Notes: a model not told the origin generated them from the sequence alone. 64,000 bases of DNA from an uncultured Alphaproteobacteria bacterium (GCA_943787175.1 CALSLK010000013.1:1-64000); one strand, 5' to 3'. Positions 27,031 through 36,080 are shown, counted from the stretch's first letter. Made by a program: numbers and translations.

Positions 27031-27410
27031 CCGGCATCGCCGTCATCAAGCGGTGACCAGAGCCCGGCGAAGCTGGAAAAGTCCTCATTGAACGTCGCTT
27101 CGAGAGTTCCGCTGCCACTGTCTTCGACCCAGATAAGCAACCAGGTCCGCTCGGCAGTCTTGCGGAAGCGCGAGAGCGTCCCCTCGAACGGGCCGTTCAT
27201 CTCGTCATAGATATAGGAACCCGTGAGTTCGCCGGCATCGTCGAGAGCAAAGACCGTGGTGATCGGCCAGAGTGTGCCGCTGCTCCAAACGATGCCTTCA
27301 AAGCTGCCAGTGATCGAACGCCCGTCGGGCTCCTCGGCCCGCAATGAGACGGTTGAAACAAGGCATGCCGTGAAGACGGCAAGAATGAAGATGCGCAACT
27401 GTGAAACCAT
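27000..27410 (-). CDS. Small secreted protein, unknown function
   Basis: A 136-residue protein with an N-terminal signal peptide (MVSQLRIFILAVFTACLVSTVS) starting at the ATG at 27410. The mature part is acidic and rich in beta-prone residues (SITGSFEGIVWSSGTLW, GELTGSYIYDE, FEGTLSRF), reminiscent of small lipocalin-like or META-like barrels, but I recognise no family. Its 3' end overlaps the convergent aminotransferase by 31 bases, which is unusual yet does not alter either frame. The upstream gene is divergent. Confidence 0.6.
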   Translation of the reverse strand: MVSQLRIFILAVFTACLVSTVSLRAEEPDGRSITGSFEGIVWSSGTLWPITTVFALDDAGELTGSYIYDEMNGPFEGTLSRFRKTAERTWLLIWVEDSGSGTLEATFNEDFSSFAGLWSPLDDGDAGYPWVGERKD

Positions 27411-27445
27411 AGGCAGGATGATGACGGACCAGAGAGGAGTTGACC

Positions 27446-28204
27446 ATGAAGATTGATCATACAGGCAAACGCGTTCTCGTGACCGGCGGCACGCGGGGTA
27501 TCGGGCGCGGTATCGTTGAGGCATTCCTTGAAGCCGGCGCGCGCGTCGCGCTCAACGGCAGCAGTGAGGAGAGCACGGCAAAGGCCGTTGCTGAACTCAA
27601 CGCGGGCGACCGTGTTGTTGCTGCACCTGGTTCGGTCGGCGAGGTCGCCGGATGCAACGCGATTGTTGCGGCCGCGGTGGAAGGTCTTGGCGGCCTTGAT
27701 GTGCTGGTCAACAACGCGGGCAGGGGCGGCGGCGGCACCATTGAAGATATCGATGAAGCGCTCTGGGACAGCGTGCTCGACACCAACCTCAAGGGCACGT
27801 TCTTCACGATCAAGGCGGCGATCCCGCATCTGCGTGTCAGCAAGGGCAACATCGTCAACATCGCCTCGGTCAACGGTATGACAGGCGTTATGAAAAGCAC
27901 GGCTTATGGCCCGTCCAAGGCCGGTGTCATCAACATGACGAAATGCCTGGCCCAGGAATTTGCGCCGGATGTTCGTGTCAACGCCATCTGCCCCGGTGGG
28001 GTCGACACCGACATGCTGCGGAACCTTGCAGTTCGCATGGCAGGCAACGTTCCTGATGGCTACAAAATGATCGCCGTTGATTGCCCGCAGGGTCGTATCT
28101 CCGATGTTTCTGAACTGGCCAAACCGGTGCTGTTTTATGCCTCGGATGCGGCCAGCTTTGCGACCGGCGCGATCATCGCGATCGACGGCGGTGAAACAGC
28201 TTAG
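27446..28204 (+). CDS. Short-chain dehydrogenase/reductase (SDR)
   Basis: A 252-residue classical SDR. The nucleotide loop is TGGTRGIG, NNAG is intact, the catalytic Ser is in IASVNGMTG and the Tyr-x-x-x-Lys in TAYGPSKAG, and the C-terminus ends in AIDGGETA. The ATG at 27446 has GAGGAG 6-7 bases upstream; a TTG at 27440 is an unlikely alternative. Classical SDRs reduce or oxidise a carbonyl or alcohol with NAD(P)H. Its stop overlaps that of the convergent thioesterase gene. Substrate unknown. Confidence 0.9.
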   Translation: MKIDHTGKRVLVTGGTRGIGRGIVEAFLEAGARVALNGSSEESTAKAVAELNAGDRVVAAPGSVGEVAGCNAIVAAAVEGLGGLDVLVNNAGRGGGGTIEDIDEALWDSVLDTNLKGTFFTIKAAIPHLRVSKGNIVNIASVNGMTGVMKSTAYGPSKAGVINMTKCLAQEFAPDVRVNAICPGGVDTDMLRNLAVRMAGNVPDGYKMIAVDCPQGRISDVSELAKPVLFYASDAASFATGAIIAIDGGETA

Positions 28205-28629
28205 CTTTCAGGTTCCGGCAGCATGCGTTTGATGATGCCGGTTGAGGTCATGCAGACGCGGTCACCGACGATGATGTCGCAGTTCACGAAACTGAACTGT
28301 CTTGTGCGACGCACGACATGACTGCGTGATTGCAGGAATTCACCGATCATTGCGCCTTTGACGAAATTGTTCGTCGCGCTGACCGTGATCGCGCCTTCGT
28401 TGGAATCATGCCAGCGTGAATTCATGCAGAGCGCTGCATCGGCCAGCATCATCAGGACGGCGCCATGAACGCGACCGTACTCATTGGCGTGCCGCGCGTC
28501 AGCCAGCAGGCCAACTTCAACGCGGCCATCTCCCAGATCGTGGTGAAGCTCGAGGCCGTTATGGACTTCATAAGGGTCGTCGGCGACGACACGCGTGAAG
28601 CCTTCGGGAATGGTGTCAGCTTTACTCAA
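28201..28629 (-). CDS. Hotdog-fold thioesterase, PaaI-like
   Basis: A 142-residue single-domain hotdog thioesterase. The signature is NEYGRVHGAVLMMLADAALCM, with the conserved HGG-like turn (here HGA) and the catalytic aspartate region, followed by FVKGAMIGEFLQSRSHV. Relatives hydrolyse aryl- or acyl-CoA thioesters in the cytosol. It overlaps the end of the SDR gene by four bases (convergent) and the TPP-enzyme gene upstream of it by four bases, which is tight coupling on the minus strand. Confidence 0.82.
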   Translation of the reverse strand: MSKADTIPEGFTRVVADDPYEVHNGLELHHDLGDGRVEVGLLADARHANEYGRVHGAVLMMLADAALCMNSRWHDSNEGAITVSATNNFVKGAMIGEFLQSRSHVVRRTRQFSFVNCDIIVGDRVCMTSTGIIKRMLPEPES

Positions 28630-30335
28630 CGTGTTTTCTTTCCTTCAAAGGCCGTGATTGGCGGGTGTGCATTGGGGTCGGTCATGACATCGATCACGGT
28701 CGTGATGCGGTCAGTCATGGTGAAGGCTTCATTAAGTGCGCCCGCAAAGTCAGCGGGATCGGTAATGCGCACGCCACGGCAACCCGCTGCCTGGGCCACC
28801 ATGGCGTGATCTACCGGTTTGAAGGCAATGGCGTCGGTGTGGGCACCGTAGCGCGCCAGTTCGGCATGTTTCTGGTAGCCCAGAATCTCGTTGTTCAAGA
28901 CGACCAGAACGATATGCGTACCCAGGCGTCGCGCGCTCTCCAGTTCTGACCAGACATGGGCAAATCCGCCATCACCCGCCAGGCAGAAGACCGGTGCATC
29001 AGGACGCGCAATCTTGGCACCCATGGCCATGGGCAATCCCCAGCCCAGGCCTGCCATGCCGCGTGGTGTCAGGAAACGTTGACCGGCGCGCCGGCTCTTC
29101 AGGCCATTACAGACCCAGATCGAGGAATAGCTCGCATCGGCACAAACGATGTGTTCAGGCGTCAGGACCGCTTCCAAATCGGCCATGAGACGTTCGGGCC
29201 GGATTGGCGTGGCGGATGACTGCCGTATATCGGCAACCTCTACCTGGTGTTTGGCCTTGCCCTCAGCGATGCGCGCTTCAACAGCTGCGCGTGTCTCTTC
29301 GCGACGGCCAAGGTCACCGCGCCGCAGATGATCGATCAGCGCGTCAATCGTAGCGCGGGCATCACCGGCCAGACGCAGGGCTTCATGGTTCCGCCCGATC
29401 TCCTGGGGGTCGATGTCGATATGGATGAGCTGCGTCCCACTGGGCAACAGTTGCCAGGAATCCGTACCGTTCTGGTTGGTGCGGTTGCCAATCGCCACGA
29501 TGACATCGGCGTCATCGACCATGGAACGCAGATGCTGGCTCGCCGAACCGGTGCCCATGTAATAACCGATGATTCCAACAGATAACGGATGCCCGTCATC
29601 GATCGTGCCTTTGCCCATGGTCGTGGTTGCCACGGGAAGATGACATTCCTCCTGCAGCCGCGCCAGGCTGGCGCAGGCATCGGAGGCGTGGACGCCGCCA
29701 CCAGCCCAGATCAGTGGGTTCCGGGCCTGGGCGATGAGTTCTGCTGCTCTGGCGACCTGTGTCAGGTCGGCCACCGGTCGGTCGAGCGGGTAATGTGAAA
29801 GAGATTCGGTGCGGTCGGACCCGGGGGCCTGATCAGCTTCCATCACATCCACGGGTGCAAGCAGAACTGCGGGGCCCGGACGTCCGCCTGTCGCCTGTCG
29901 GAACGCCATATCGACATAGTCATCGATGCGACTCAGGTCCTCGACGCGCCGGATCCACTTTGCACATCCCTTGAAGAGTTCCAGGTGATCGAGTTCCTGA
30001 AACGCATTCTTGTCGCGGAACATGGCCGGTGTGTCCTGCACCAGCGCCACAACGGGAGAGGAGGCAGTCAACGCCTCAGCCAATCCGGCAACCAGCAGCG
30101 TTGCTGCGGGCCCGTTCTGACCTGTGACGACGCCAACCTTGTGCGAGATGCGGGCATAGGCATCGGCCATGACTGCCCCGGCGTTCTCTGTGCGGTAGGT
30201 GCATTGGCGAATACCGAACTCCGGAGTCGCCAGGAAAAACTTCGACGGGATGGACTGCCCGAAGATGGTGTCGACGCCGTGCCGCGCGAACGCGCCTGCA
30301 AAGACCTGTGATGCCGATGTGTTGCTTCCGCTCAT
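28626..30335 (-). CDS. Thiamine-diphosphate-dependent enzyme, acetolactate synthase-like
   Basis: A 569-residue TPP enzyme with the three-domain fold. The catalytic glutamate is in YRTENAGAVMADAYAR (PYR domain), the central domain is degenerate Rossmann-like, and GDGGFAHVWSELESARRL with LNNEILG forms the PP domain Mg/TPP motif. I chose ATG 30335 with AGGGG upstream. Members include acetolactate synthase, benzoylformate decarboxylase and sulfoacetaldehyde acetyltransferase. The reaction is not resolved; with a TauD-type dioxygenase upstream a sulfonate or 2-oxoacid role is possible but unproven. Confidence 0.85.
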   Translation of the reverse strand: MSGSNTSASQVFAGAFARHGVDTIFGQSIPSKFFLATPEFGIRQCTYRTENAGAVMADAYARISHKVGVVTGQNGPAATLLVAGLAEALTASSPVVALVQDTPAMFRDKNAFQELDHLELFKGCAKWIRRVEDLSRIDDYVDMAFRQATGGRPGPAVLLAPVDVMEADQAPGSDRTESLSHYPLDRPVADLTQVARAAELIAQARNPLIWAGGGVHASDACASLARLQEECHLPVATTTMGKGTIDDGHPLSVGIIGYYMGTGSASQHLRSMVDDADVIVAIGNRTNQNGTDSWQLLPSGTQLIHIDIDPQEIGRNHEALRLAGDARATIDALIDHLRRGDLGRREETRAAVEARIAEGKAKHQVEVADIRQSSATPIRPERLMADLEAVLTPEHIVCADASYSSIWVCNGLKSRRAGQRFLTPRGMAGLGWGLPMAMGAKIARPDAPVFCLAGDGGFAHVWSELESARRLGTHIVLVVLNNEILGYQKHAELARYGAHTDAIAFKPVDHAMVAQAAGCRGVRITDPADFAGALNEAFTMTDRITTVIDVMTDPNAHPPITAFEGKKTR

Positions 30336-30487
30336 GATCCTACCCCTCGATGACCGCTCCAAGGTTCTTAGTCCATCACCGTTTCACTGACCAGTCACGG
30401 GCAGGAGCCAAGTCCAAGGGGGGAGGGCCGGGGCGTTTTCGAGGTTCAACCCCATGCAAAGTAGAATGCTCTGTCTCACCAGCGACA

Positions 30488-30516
30488 ATAAGAACATAAA
30501 TAGAACAAAATTGCAA
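30488..30516 (-). promoter_or_regulatory. Candidate sigma-70 promoter for the TPP-enzyme gene
   Basis: On the minus strand, TTGCAA (30516-30511) and TCTTAT (30493-30488) with a 17-base spacer resemble -35 and -10 boxes, 4 of 6 matches each, in an AT-rich dip (30480-30520) of a GC-rich region. It lies about 150 bases before the TPP-enzyme start. The rest of the 220-base gap between 30336 and 30555 holds nothing else I can name. Confidence 0.3.
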
Positions 30517-30555
30517 GTCGCATAGCGCAACTTTGCAGCGCCTGGCTGGGGCAAT

Positions 30556-31425
30556 TCAGTAAGGCGTCTCATCACCTTCGCCGGATATGCGATGCATCAA
30601 CCGGACTTCGCTTTCGTATGTGTAAGGCGTTGTGGAGTGGTGCATCTGGCGATTGTCCCAGATCAGCAGGTCGCCCGGTTTCCAGGCATGGGCGTAAACG
30701 TAGTCGGGCTTTGAGATGTGGCCCACGATTTCCTTGCCGAGCGCCTGGCTTTCATCCGAGGTCAAGCCTTCGACACAGGCCATTTCAGCCTCGGTGAACC
30801 AAAGTGCCTTGTGACCGGTAACGCTGTGTGTTCGCACCAGCGGATGGACGACATCAGGCGTGCGAACACGCTCGTCTTCGGTGAGGTCCGTTTTGCTGGC
30901 GTCACTGGCGCTGGTCAGTTTCTTGAAGAGACCTTCATAGCTGTAGCGCACCTTGAGCGGTGCGAACTGTTGCTTGCGGTCCTCTGGCAGTTCGTCCCAG
31001 GCGCGTTTGCCACTGGCAAAGAGTGTTTCGCCACCTTTGCTGGGCGCTGCAACGCAATAGAGTACGGTCGAAACGGGAGGATGGGAAAAACCGGTACCAT
31101 CGGTGTGCCATTCGATCCCGACCTTGTTCTGGAATGCGATCGGCTCGCCGTTTTCGTCTGTGGCGTTGCCCAGAAGGTTGATCTCAGGATGGCCTTTCAT
31201 CTTGGTTTTGTCGTTGCCGATGTAGATGCGGATCCTGTTGAAACGCCTGGCAAAGGCGATCTCCTGATTGGGCTCAAGGCCCTGATCGCGGAAGATGAGC
31301 AGGCCATGCCGGATCAAACCATCATAGATCTGTCGAAAACACTCGGGTGCCAGTTCCTGGCGCAAGTCGGCGCCGGTAACCACTGCACCGAAGTCTTCCC
31401 GGATTGCTTCAAACGCAATTGTCAT
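30556..31425 (-). CDS. TauD/TfdA family Fe(II)/2-oxoglutarate dioxygenase
   Basis: A 289-residue dioxygenase of the TauD/TfdA class. His107-x-Asp109 in GIEWHTDGTGF and the distal histidine in NRQMHHSTTPY form the Fe(II) triad, and the 2-oxoglutarate-binding arginine lies in VRLMHRISGEG. Such enzymes hydroxylate taurine, 2,4-D, carnitine precursors and other carboxylates or sulfonates. It precedes the TPP enzyme on the same strand, so a shared pathway is conceivable. The substrate cannot be assigned. Confidence 0.9.
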   Translation of the reverse strand: MTIAFEAIREDFGAVVTGADLRQELAPECFRQIYDGLIRHGLLIFRDQGLEPNQEIAFARRFNRIRIYIGNDKTKMKGHPEINLLGNATDENGEPIAFQNKVGIEWHTDGTGFSHPPVSTVLYCVAAPSKGGETLFASGKRAWDELPEDRKQQFAPLKVRYSYEGLFKKLTSASDASKTDLTEDERVRTPDVVHPLVRTHSVTGHKALWFTEAEMACVEGLTSDESQALGKEIVGHISKPDYVYAHAWKPGDLLIWDNRQMHHSTTPYTYESEVRLMHRISGEGDETPY

Positions 31426-31508
31426 GATTCAGAGCCTCTCATCCTCTCGCCATTCGCGCGTTAAGCATGTCATATGCGCAGCAGAAACGGCAATCGAAGG
31501 CGTCAATC

Positions 31509-32342
31509 ATGAAAAAAGCAGTGTTCCTTGCGTTGCTTGCGGCCCTTGCCCTGGTGCGCCCGGCCCATGCGCAAGTTGAGGGTGCTGCGCTCTGCGCTCT
31601 TGCATTCGGCGCTCAACAACAACGGCTCCACGAATCAGCCGTCGACAGCTACACGATGTGCATCGACAGCGGTGGCCTGACGACCATGCAGGCCGCGGTG
31701 GCTTACTACCATCGCGCGGCCTCCCGTCGCGCCATGGGAGCGTTCGAAGCTGCCATTGTTGATTATGATGAGGCGATCGCCCTGCAGCCCAATCTGGCAC
31801 TGGCCTATAACGGGCGCGGCGTGACCCTGGCGACCCTGGGCGACATTGCGGGCGCAACGGCTGATCTGGAGCGGGCACTGGCAATCGATCCCGGTCTGGT
31901 CGAGGCTTATCAGAACCTGGGTTATGTGCATTGGAAAGCGGGCGACCTTGATGCAGCAATCAGGGCCTACGACACGGCGCTCATCCTGACCCCGGACAAC
32001 GCGCAACGGTATCTCAGCGCCGCCACACCGCGCCTGGACGCACGCCGCGATCTGGAAGGTGCCCTGATGCTGGCAAATGCCGGTCTGCAGCTGGATCCCG
32101 GACTTGGGCCGCTCCATGACCTGCGGGGCCATGTGTTGGCACTTTTGGGCAATGAGGAAGGCGCGCTGGTGGCATTCCAGACGGCCATGGATGTTTCCGG
32201 CGAGCAGCTTGTCGGAACCTATGAAACCAGCCTTGCACGACAGGGGTATTTCGCAGGCACGCCGGACGGTGAACCGGATGCGGAGTTCGTTGCCGCACTG
32301 AGGGCCTGCATTGCCGAGACCTGCGATCTCTGGGCGGAGTAG
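31509..32342 (+). CDS. Secreted TPR-repeat protein
   Basis: A 277-residue periplasmic protein. The ATG at 31509 starts a clear signal peptide (MKKAVFLALLAALALVRPAHAQ). At least four 34-residue TPR units follow, such as AAIVDYDEAIALQPNLALAYNGRGV and AIRAYDTALILTPDNAQRY. The C-terminus (GYFAGTPDGEPDAEFVAALRACIAETCDLW) matches the pattern of the next gene's C-terminus and looks like a diverged peptidoglycan-binding type 1 motif with two cysteines. It is 73 bases upstream of its larger paralogue. Role unknown; protein-protein interaction in the periplasm is likely. Confidence 0.8.
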   Translation: MKKAVFLALLAALALVRPAHAQVEGAALCALAFGAQQQRLHESAVDSYTMCIDSGGLTTMQAAVAYYHRAASRRAMGAFEAAIVDYDEAIALQPNLALAYNGRGVTLATLGDIAGATADLERALAIDPGLVEAYQNLGYVHWKAGDLDAAIRAYDTALILTPDNAQRYLSAATPRLDARRDLEGALMLANAGLQLDPGLGPLHDLRGHVLALLGNEEGALVAFQTAMDVSGEQLVGTYETSLARQGYFAGTPDGEPDAEFVAALRACIAETCDLWAE

Positions 32343-32415
32343 CGGTGTACTGGCAGCCATTTGCACTACCCCAAGTTCTCGCTACGGTCTAAATCGAGAT
32401 CAGCAGGAGGGTTCG

Positions 32416-34209
32416 ATGTTTTGCGCAAGATCCGTATTGTTGGTGGCCGTACTAACTATCGCCTGGAGCACAGGCGCGGTGAGCGAGGACATCAGCCAGT
32501 GCGAACGCGCGCTTGAGGCTCAAAGGTCCGGCAACCTGCGTGGTGCCATCGAAGATTATTCCGGCTGCATAGACACCGGCGAACTGTCGCCTACCAGTTT
32601 GGCTCTTGTCTACCTCAACCGAGGTATTGCCTGGCACCATTTGGGAGAAACACGCCGCGCAATTGAGGACTACGATCGCACGCTCACTCTGGATTCGAAC
32701 CTTGCGGATGCCTACTTCGGCCGGGGCGTTGCGTGGATCGATTTGGGCGAGCCTCGCCGCGCCATCGAGGACTATGATCAAGCGATTGCACTCAACCCCG
32801 ATGATGCAAGATTCTACTACAATCGGGGCAATGTGTGGATCGATCTGGGTGAGCCTCGCCGCGCAATTGAGGACTACGACCGTGCACTCGCGCTGGATCC
32901 TAATCTAGCGATTGCCTACAGCCTTCGTGGCAGTGCTTGGGTCGAACTGGGCGAGCCTCGCCGCGCAATCGAAGACTACGAACGCGCGCTCGCGCTGGAT
33001 CCGAATCATGCGAATGCCTTCAACAGTCGAGGCAGTGCGTGGATCGACCTGGGCGAGCCGCGCCGTGCCATCCAGGACTATGATCAAGCGATTGCACTGA
33101 ACCCCGATGATGCAAATTTCTACTACAATCGGGGCAATGCGTGGCATTCCTTGGGTGAGGCACGCCGTGCGATCGAGGATTATGACCGCGCGCTCGCGCT
33201 CAACTCCGATGATGCAGTCGCTTACTACAACCGCGGTATTGCATGGCAAGACCTGGGTGAGCTGAATCGTGCGCTAGAAAGCTATGATCAGGCAGTTGCG
33301 CTCAATCCAGGCTACACAGAAGCGTACTTAAATCGCGGCAACGTATGGTTCGCTTTAGACGAATTCACGCCCGCAATTGTGGATTACGATCGGGTGATTG
33401 CGCTCGATACTGACTACCTGGAAGGCTACCTCAATCGGGGCCTTGTTTGGTACGCCTTGGGTGAATATCACCGCGTTATCGAAGACTTCAATCGCGTCAT
33501 TGACCTCAATCCGGACCATGTAGAAGGATACAAATTTCGAGGCAATGCATGGCTTGCATTAGGCAACTATGGGAGAACAATCGAGGACTTCGATCGCGCC
33601 ATCGATCTCGACCCGCGTATGGTAGATGCCTATAGAGGTCGAGGTCTTGCATTCGGATACCAAGGCGAGTTTCGTGAGGCCATCGAGGATTACAACCGAG
33701 TGATCGTGCTTGATCCCGACAATGTACTTGCCCATTTTTTTCGCGGTGTTGCGTGGCAGGATCTTGGTGATCTTCACCGCGCCAATGAGGGCGATTCCAG
33801 TGCCATTGAGAACTACGTTCGGGCCATCGAGGACTATGATCAAGCCATCGAGTTGGGCCTGAATGACCCCAGAGTGTATACCAATCGGGCGTTGTTACTT
33901 TATCAAACGGGCGGTGATCTCTCTGTTGCGCTGTCTGATGCCAACAATGCTGTCAACCTCATGCCTGACAGTTCAGCGGGGCATGGTCTTCGTGTCCAGA
34001 TATTGGCTGATCTTGGTCGTGTTGATGAGGCGCTTATGGCTTTCGCACGTTTTATGGCCTTGGCAGATGCTAATGCCGTACGCGGCTACCAAGAACTCCT
34101 CGAGGCGGAGGGTTATGATCCAGGTGTGATTAATGGAATTTGGGGAACTGCGAGCCAATCCGCGATTGAGGCGTGTGCGCGGGATGCTTGCAGCGCCTGG
34201 TTGGACTAG
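32416..34209 (+). CDS. Large secreted TPR-repeat protein
   Basis: A 597-residue protein with ATG 32416 after AGGAGG and a signal peptide ending about AWSTGAVS. From about residue 62 it has 14 consecutive TPR units of 34 residues, most with the pattern NRGxAWxxLGExxRAIEDYDRAIALNPD. Unit 12 has a 14-residue insertion. The final 35 residues (LEAEGYDPGVINGIWGTAS...) look like a peptidoglycan-binding type 1 domain with two cysteines, similar to the upstream gene. Several units are almost identical at DNA level (see the repeat entry). Base composition shifts to AT-richer in units 8-14. Probable scaffold; partner unknown. Confidence 0.85.
   Translation: MFCARSVLLVAVLTIAWSTGAVSEDISQCERALEAQRSGNLRGAIEDYSGCIDTGELSPTSLALVYLNRGIAWHHLGETRRAIEDYDRTLTLDSNLADAYFGRGVAWIDLGEPRRAIEDYDQAIALNPDDARFYYNRGNVWIDLGEPRRAIEDYDRALALDPNLAIAYSLRGSAWVELGEPRRAIEDYERALALDPNHANAFNSRGSAWIDLGEPRRAIQDYDQAIALNPDDANFYYNRGNAWHSLGEARRAIEDYDRALALNSDDAVAYYNRGIAWQDLGELNRALESYDQAVALNPGYTEAYLNRGNVWFALDEFTPAIVDYDRVIALDTDYLEGYLNRGLVWYALGEYHRVIEDFNRVIDLNPDHVEGYKFRGNAWLALGNYGRTIEDFDRAIDLDPRMVDAYRGRGLAFGYQGEFREAIEDYNRVIVLDPDNVLAHFFRGVAWQDLGDLHRANEGDSSAIENYVRAIEDYDQAIELGLNDPRVYTNRALLLYQTGGDLSVALSDANNAVNLMPDSSAGHGLRVQILADLGRVDEALMAFARFMALADANAVRGYQELLEAEGYDPGVINGIWGTASQSAIEACARDACSAWLD
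32701..33312 (+). repeat. Tandem 306-bp duplication of three TPR units inside the TPR gene
   Basis: TPR units are 102 bases. Units 2-4 (32701-33006) and 5-7 (33007-33312) share runs such as TATGATCAAGCGATTGCACT at an exact offset of 306 bases, with ACAATCGGGGCAATG also repeated. This indicates a recent in-frame duplication of a three-unit block. It does not disturb the frame. Confidence 0.75.
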
Positions 34210-34283
34210 AATGGCAAACCCGATCGGCACTCTAGCCGTTTGGCCTTAGTCTCCGCATTCCCGTTCACAGCCCGTGTGTTGCC

Positions 34284-35447
34284 ATGCCACTCGATCAAGC
34301 CACGCTCGACCAGTTTCTTGAAACCGTTACCCGGTTCGTTGATGAACGCCTGATCCCGGCCGAGGCCGAGGTCGATGCATCCGACAAGGTTCCCGATGCC
34401 ATCGTTTCCGAGATGAAGGAGATGGGGTTCTTCGGGCTGACAATTCCTGAACAGTACGGTGGTCTGGGGCTTTCCCCGACCGAGGAGGTCGAGGTCGCCT
34501 GGGCGATCACCCATGCCGCGCCAGCGTTCCGTTCGGCCTTTGGTACCAATGTTGCCATTGGTTCCCAGGGGCTGGTGATCGACGGGACCGAGGAGCAGAA
34601 ACAGAAGTACCTGCCGGGCATGGCTTCGGGCGAGATCATCGCGTCGTTTGCGTTGACCGAACCCGATATCGGTTCAGACGCAGCGTCGGTAAAAACCCGC
34701 GCCGACCGGGACGGCAACGGTTACATCCTGAACGGAACCAAGCGGTTCATCACCAATGCGCCTGTTGCCAGCACCTTCACGGTAATGGCCCGGACCAACC
34801 AGGACGAGAAGGGCGCGCGCGGTGTTTCGGCTTTCATCGTGGATGCCGACACGCCGGGAATTCGTCTGGGCACGCCGGAAAACAAGATGGGCCAGAAGGG
34901 TGCGCATATCTGCGACGTCATCTTTGAGGATTGCCGTATTCCAGGCGATGCGCTGATCGGCGGGGTCGAGGGGCAGGGCTTCAAGACTGCCATGAAGGTG
35001 CTGGACCGGGGCAGGCTGCATGTCGCGGCGACCTGTTGCGGGCTGGCTGATCGCCTGATCCGGGAATCAGTCAACTTTGCACTGGAACGCGAACAGTTCG
35101 GAAAACCGATCGCCGAGCACCAGCTGATCCAGGCGATGCTGGCTGACAGCCGAACGGAGTGCGATGTCGCCTGGGCGCTGGTGCGTGATGGCGCGCGACG
35201 GTTTGAAGCGGGCGAACCGATCACGCGGCTGGGCGCCGAAGCCAAGTACTATGCCAGCGAGATGGTCGGACGTGTGGCCGACCGTGCCGTCCAGATCCAT
35301 GGCGGTTCGGGCTACATCAACGATTACGCGGTCGCGCGGCTTTACCGCGATGTGCGCATCTACCGCCTGTATGAGGGCACGTCACAAATCCAGCAATTGG
35401 TGATCGCGCGCGACATGTTGCGCGAAGCCAGAAAGGCACAGACATGA
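34284..35447 (+). CDS. Acyl-CoA dehydrogenase
   Basis: A 387-residue FAD acyl-CoA dehydrogenase. Signatures are FALTEPDIGSDAASVKT in the middle domain, GYILNGTKRFITNAP, and GGSGYINDYAVARLYRDVRIYRLYEGTSQIQ near the end, where the catalytic residue region and YEGTS motif are typical. It is not closely related to the paralogue at 8658-9824. The stop overlaps the following GST start by four bases. Electrons would go to ETF. Chain length is not evident. Confidence 0.93.
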   Translation: MPLDQATLDQFLETVTRFVDERLIPAEAEVDASDKVPDAIVSEMKEMGFFGLTIPEQYGGLGLSPTEEVEVAWAITHAAPAFRSAFGTNVAIGSQGLVIDGTEEQKQKYLPGMASGEIIASFALTEPDIGSDAASVKTRADRDGNGYILNGTKRFITNAPVASTFTVMARTNQDEKGARGVSAFIVDADTPGIRLGTPENKMGQKGAHICDVIFEDCRIPGDALIGGVEGQGFKTAMKVLDRGRLHVAATCCGLADRLIRESVNFALEREQFGKPIAEHQLIQAMLADSRTECDVAWALVRDGARRFEAGEPITRLGAEAKYYASEMVGRVADRAVQIHGGSGYINDYAVARLYRDVRIYRLYEGTSQIQQLVIARDMLREARKAQT

Positions 35448-36079
35448 CCTACACGCTTTATGGGCGCCCCTGGTCGGGTTCCATTGCTGTTGAGTTTGTT
35501 CTGGAGGAGCTGGCGATTCCGCATCAACGGGCTCTTGTGACGGGATATCGCGAGGCAATCGAGCCAGCATCGTTCGCAGAGATCAATCCGTTGCGACAGG
35601 TGCCTGCGCTGGTGTCGGATGACGGCGCGGTGATGACGGAATCTGCGGCTATTGCGATGCTGCTGGCCCAACGACACGGCGATGGTCGGCTGTTGCCGGA
35701 ATCGGGTTCGGCGGAGGAGGCCGAACACCTGCGCTGGATGTTCTATCTGGCGGCCACGGTTTATCCGACCTCGATGCAAATCTTTCACCCTGAAAACTAT
35801 ACCGATGAACCCGATCATCATGCGTCCATCGTGGCGCGCACCTGGGTCGTTCTGAACCAGCAGTGGCAGGTTCTGAGCCAAGCCCTGGATGGTGGCCTGT
35901 ATCTGGTGGGCGGCAAGCTGACCGTGGCCGATGTTTACCTTTCGATGTTTGCGCTGTGGTTCGCAAAGATGCCCGAGATCGTGGATCATGCACCCATGCG
36001 GGCGTTCCGCGAACATCATCTGGCGCGCGACCCCATCGCGCGGGTCATCGCACGCCACGAAAGCGGCGACTGGGTCTGA
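35444..36079 (+). CDS. Glutathione S-transferase family protein
   Basis: A 211-residue GST. The N-terminal domain starts MTYTLYGRPWSGSIAVEFVLEEL, with the NPLRQVPALVSDDGAVMTESAAI stretch giving the cis-proline and the Glu-Ser glutathione contact. It lacks a cysteine at the nucleotide-proximal position, so Ser or Tyr chemistry is expected. It is coupled to the acyl-CoA dehydrogenase by a four-base overlap and followed one base later by the phosphatase gene, so these three are probably one operon. Substrate unknown. Confidence 0.88.
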   Translation: MTYTLYGRPWSGSIAVEFVLEELAIPHQRALVTGYREAIEPASFAEINPLRQVPALVSDDGAVMTESAAIAMLLAQRHGDGRLLPESGSAEEAEHLRWMFYLAATVYPTSMQIFHPENYTDEPDHHASIVARTWVVLNQQWQVLSQALDGGLYLVGGKLTVADVYLSMFALWFAKMPEIVDHAPMRAFREHHLARDPIARVIARHESGDWV

Positions 36080-36080
36080 G

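Noticed and set aside
32599-34000. TPR DNA repeats considered as a CRISPR array
   Set aside because: Units are 102 bases, in frame and coding, with no conserved short repeat and unique spacers.
34206-34514. A 102-residue minus-strand frame at the TPR/acyl-CoA dehydrogenase border
   Set aside because: Mostly antisense to the acyl-CoA dehydrogenase N-terminus.
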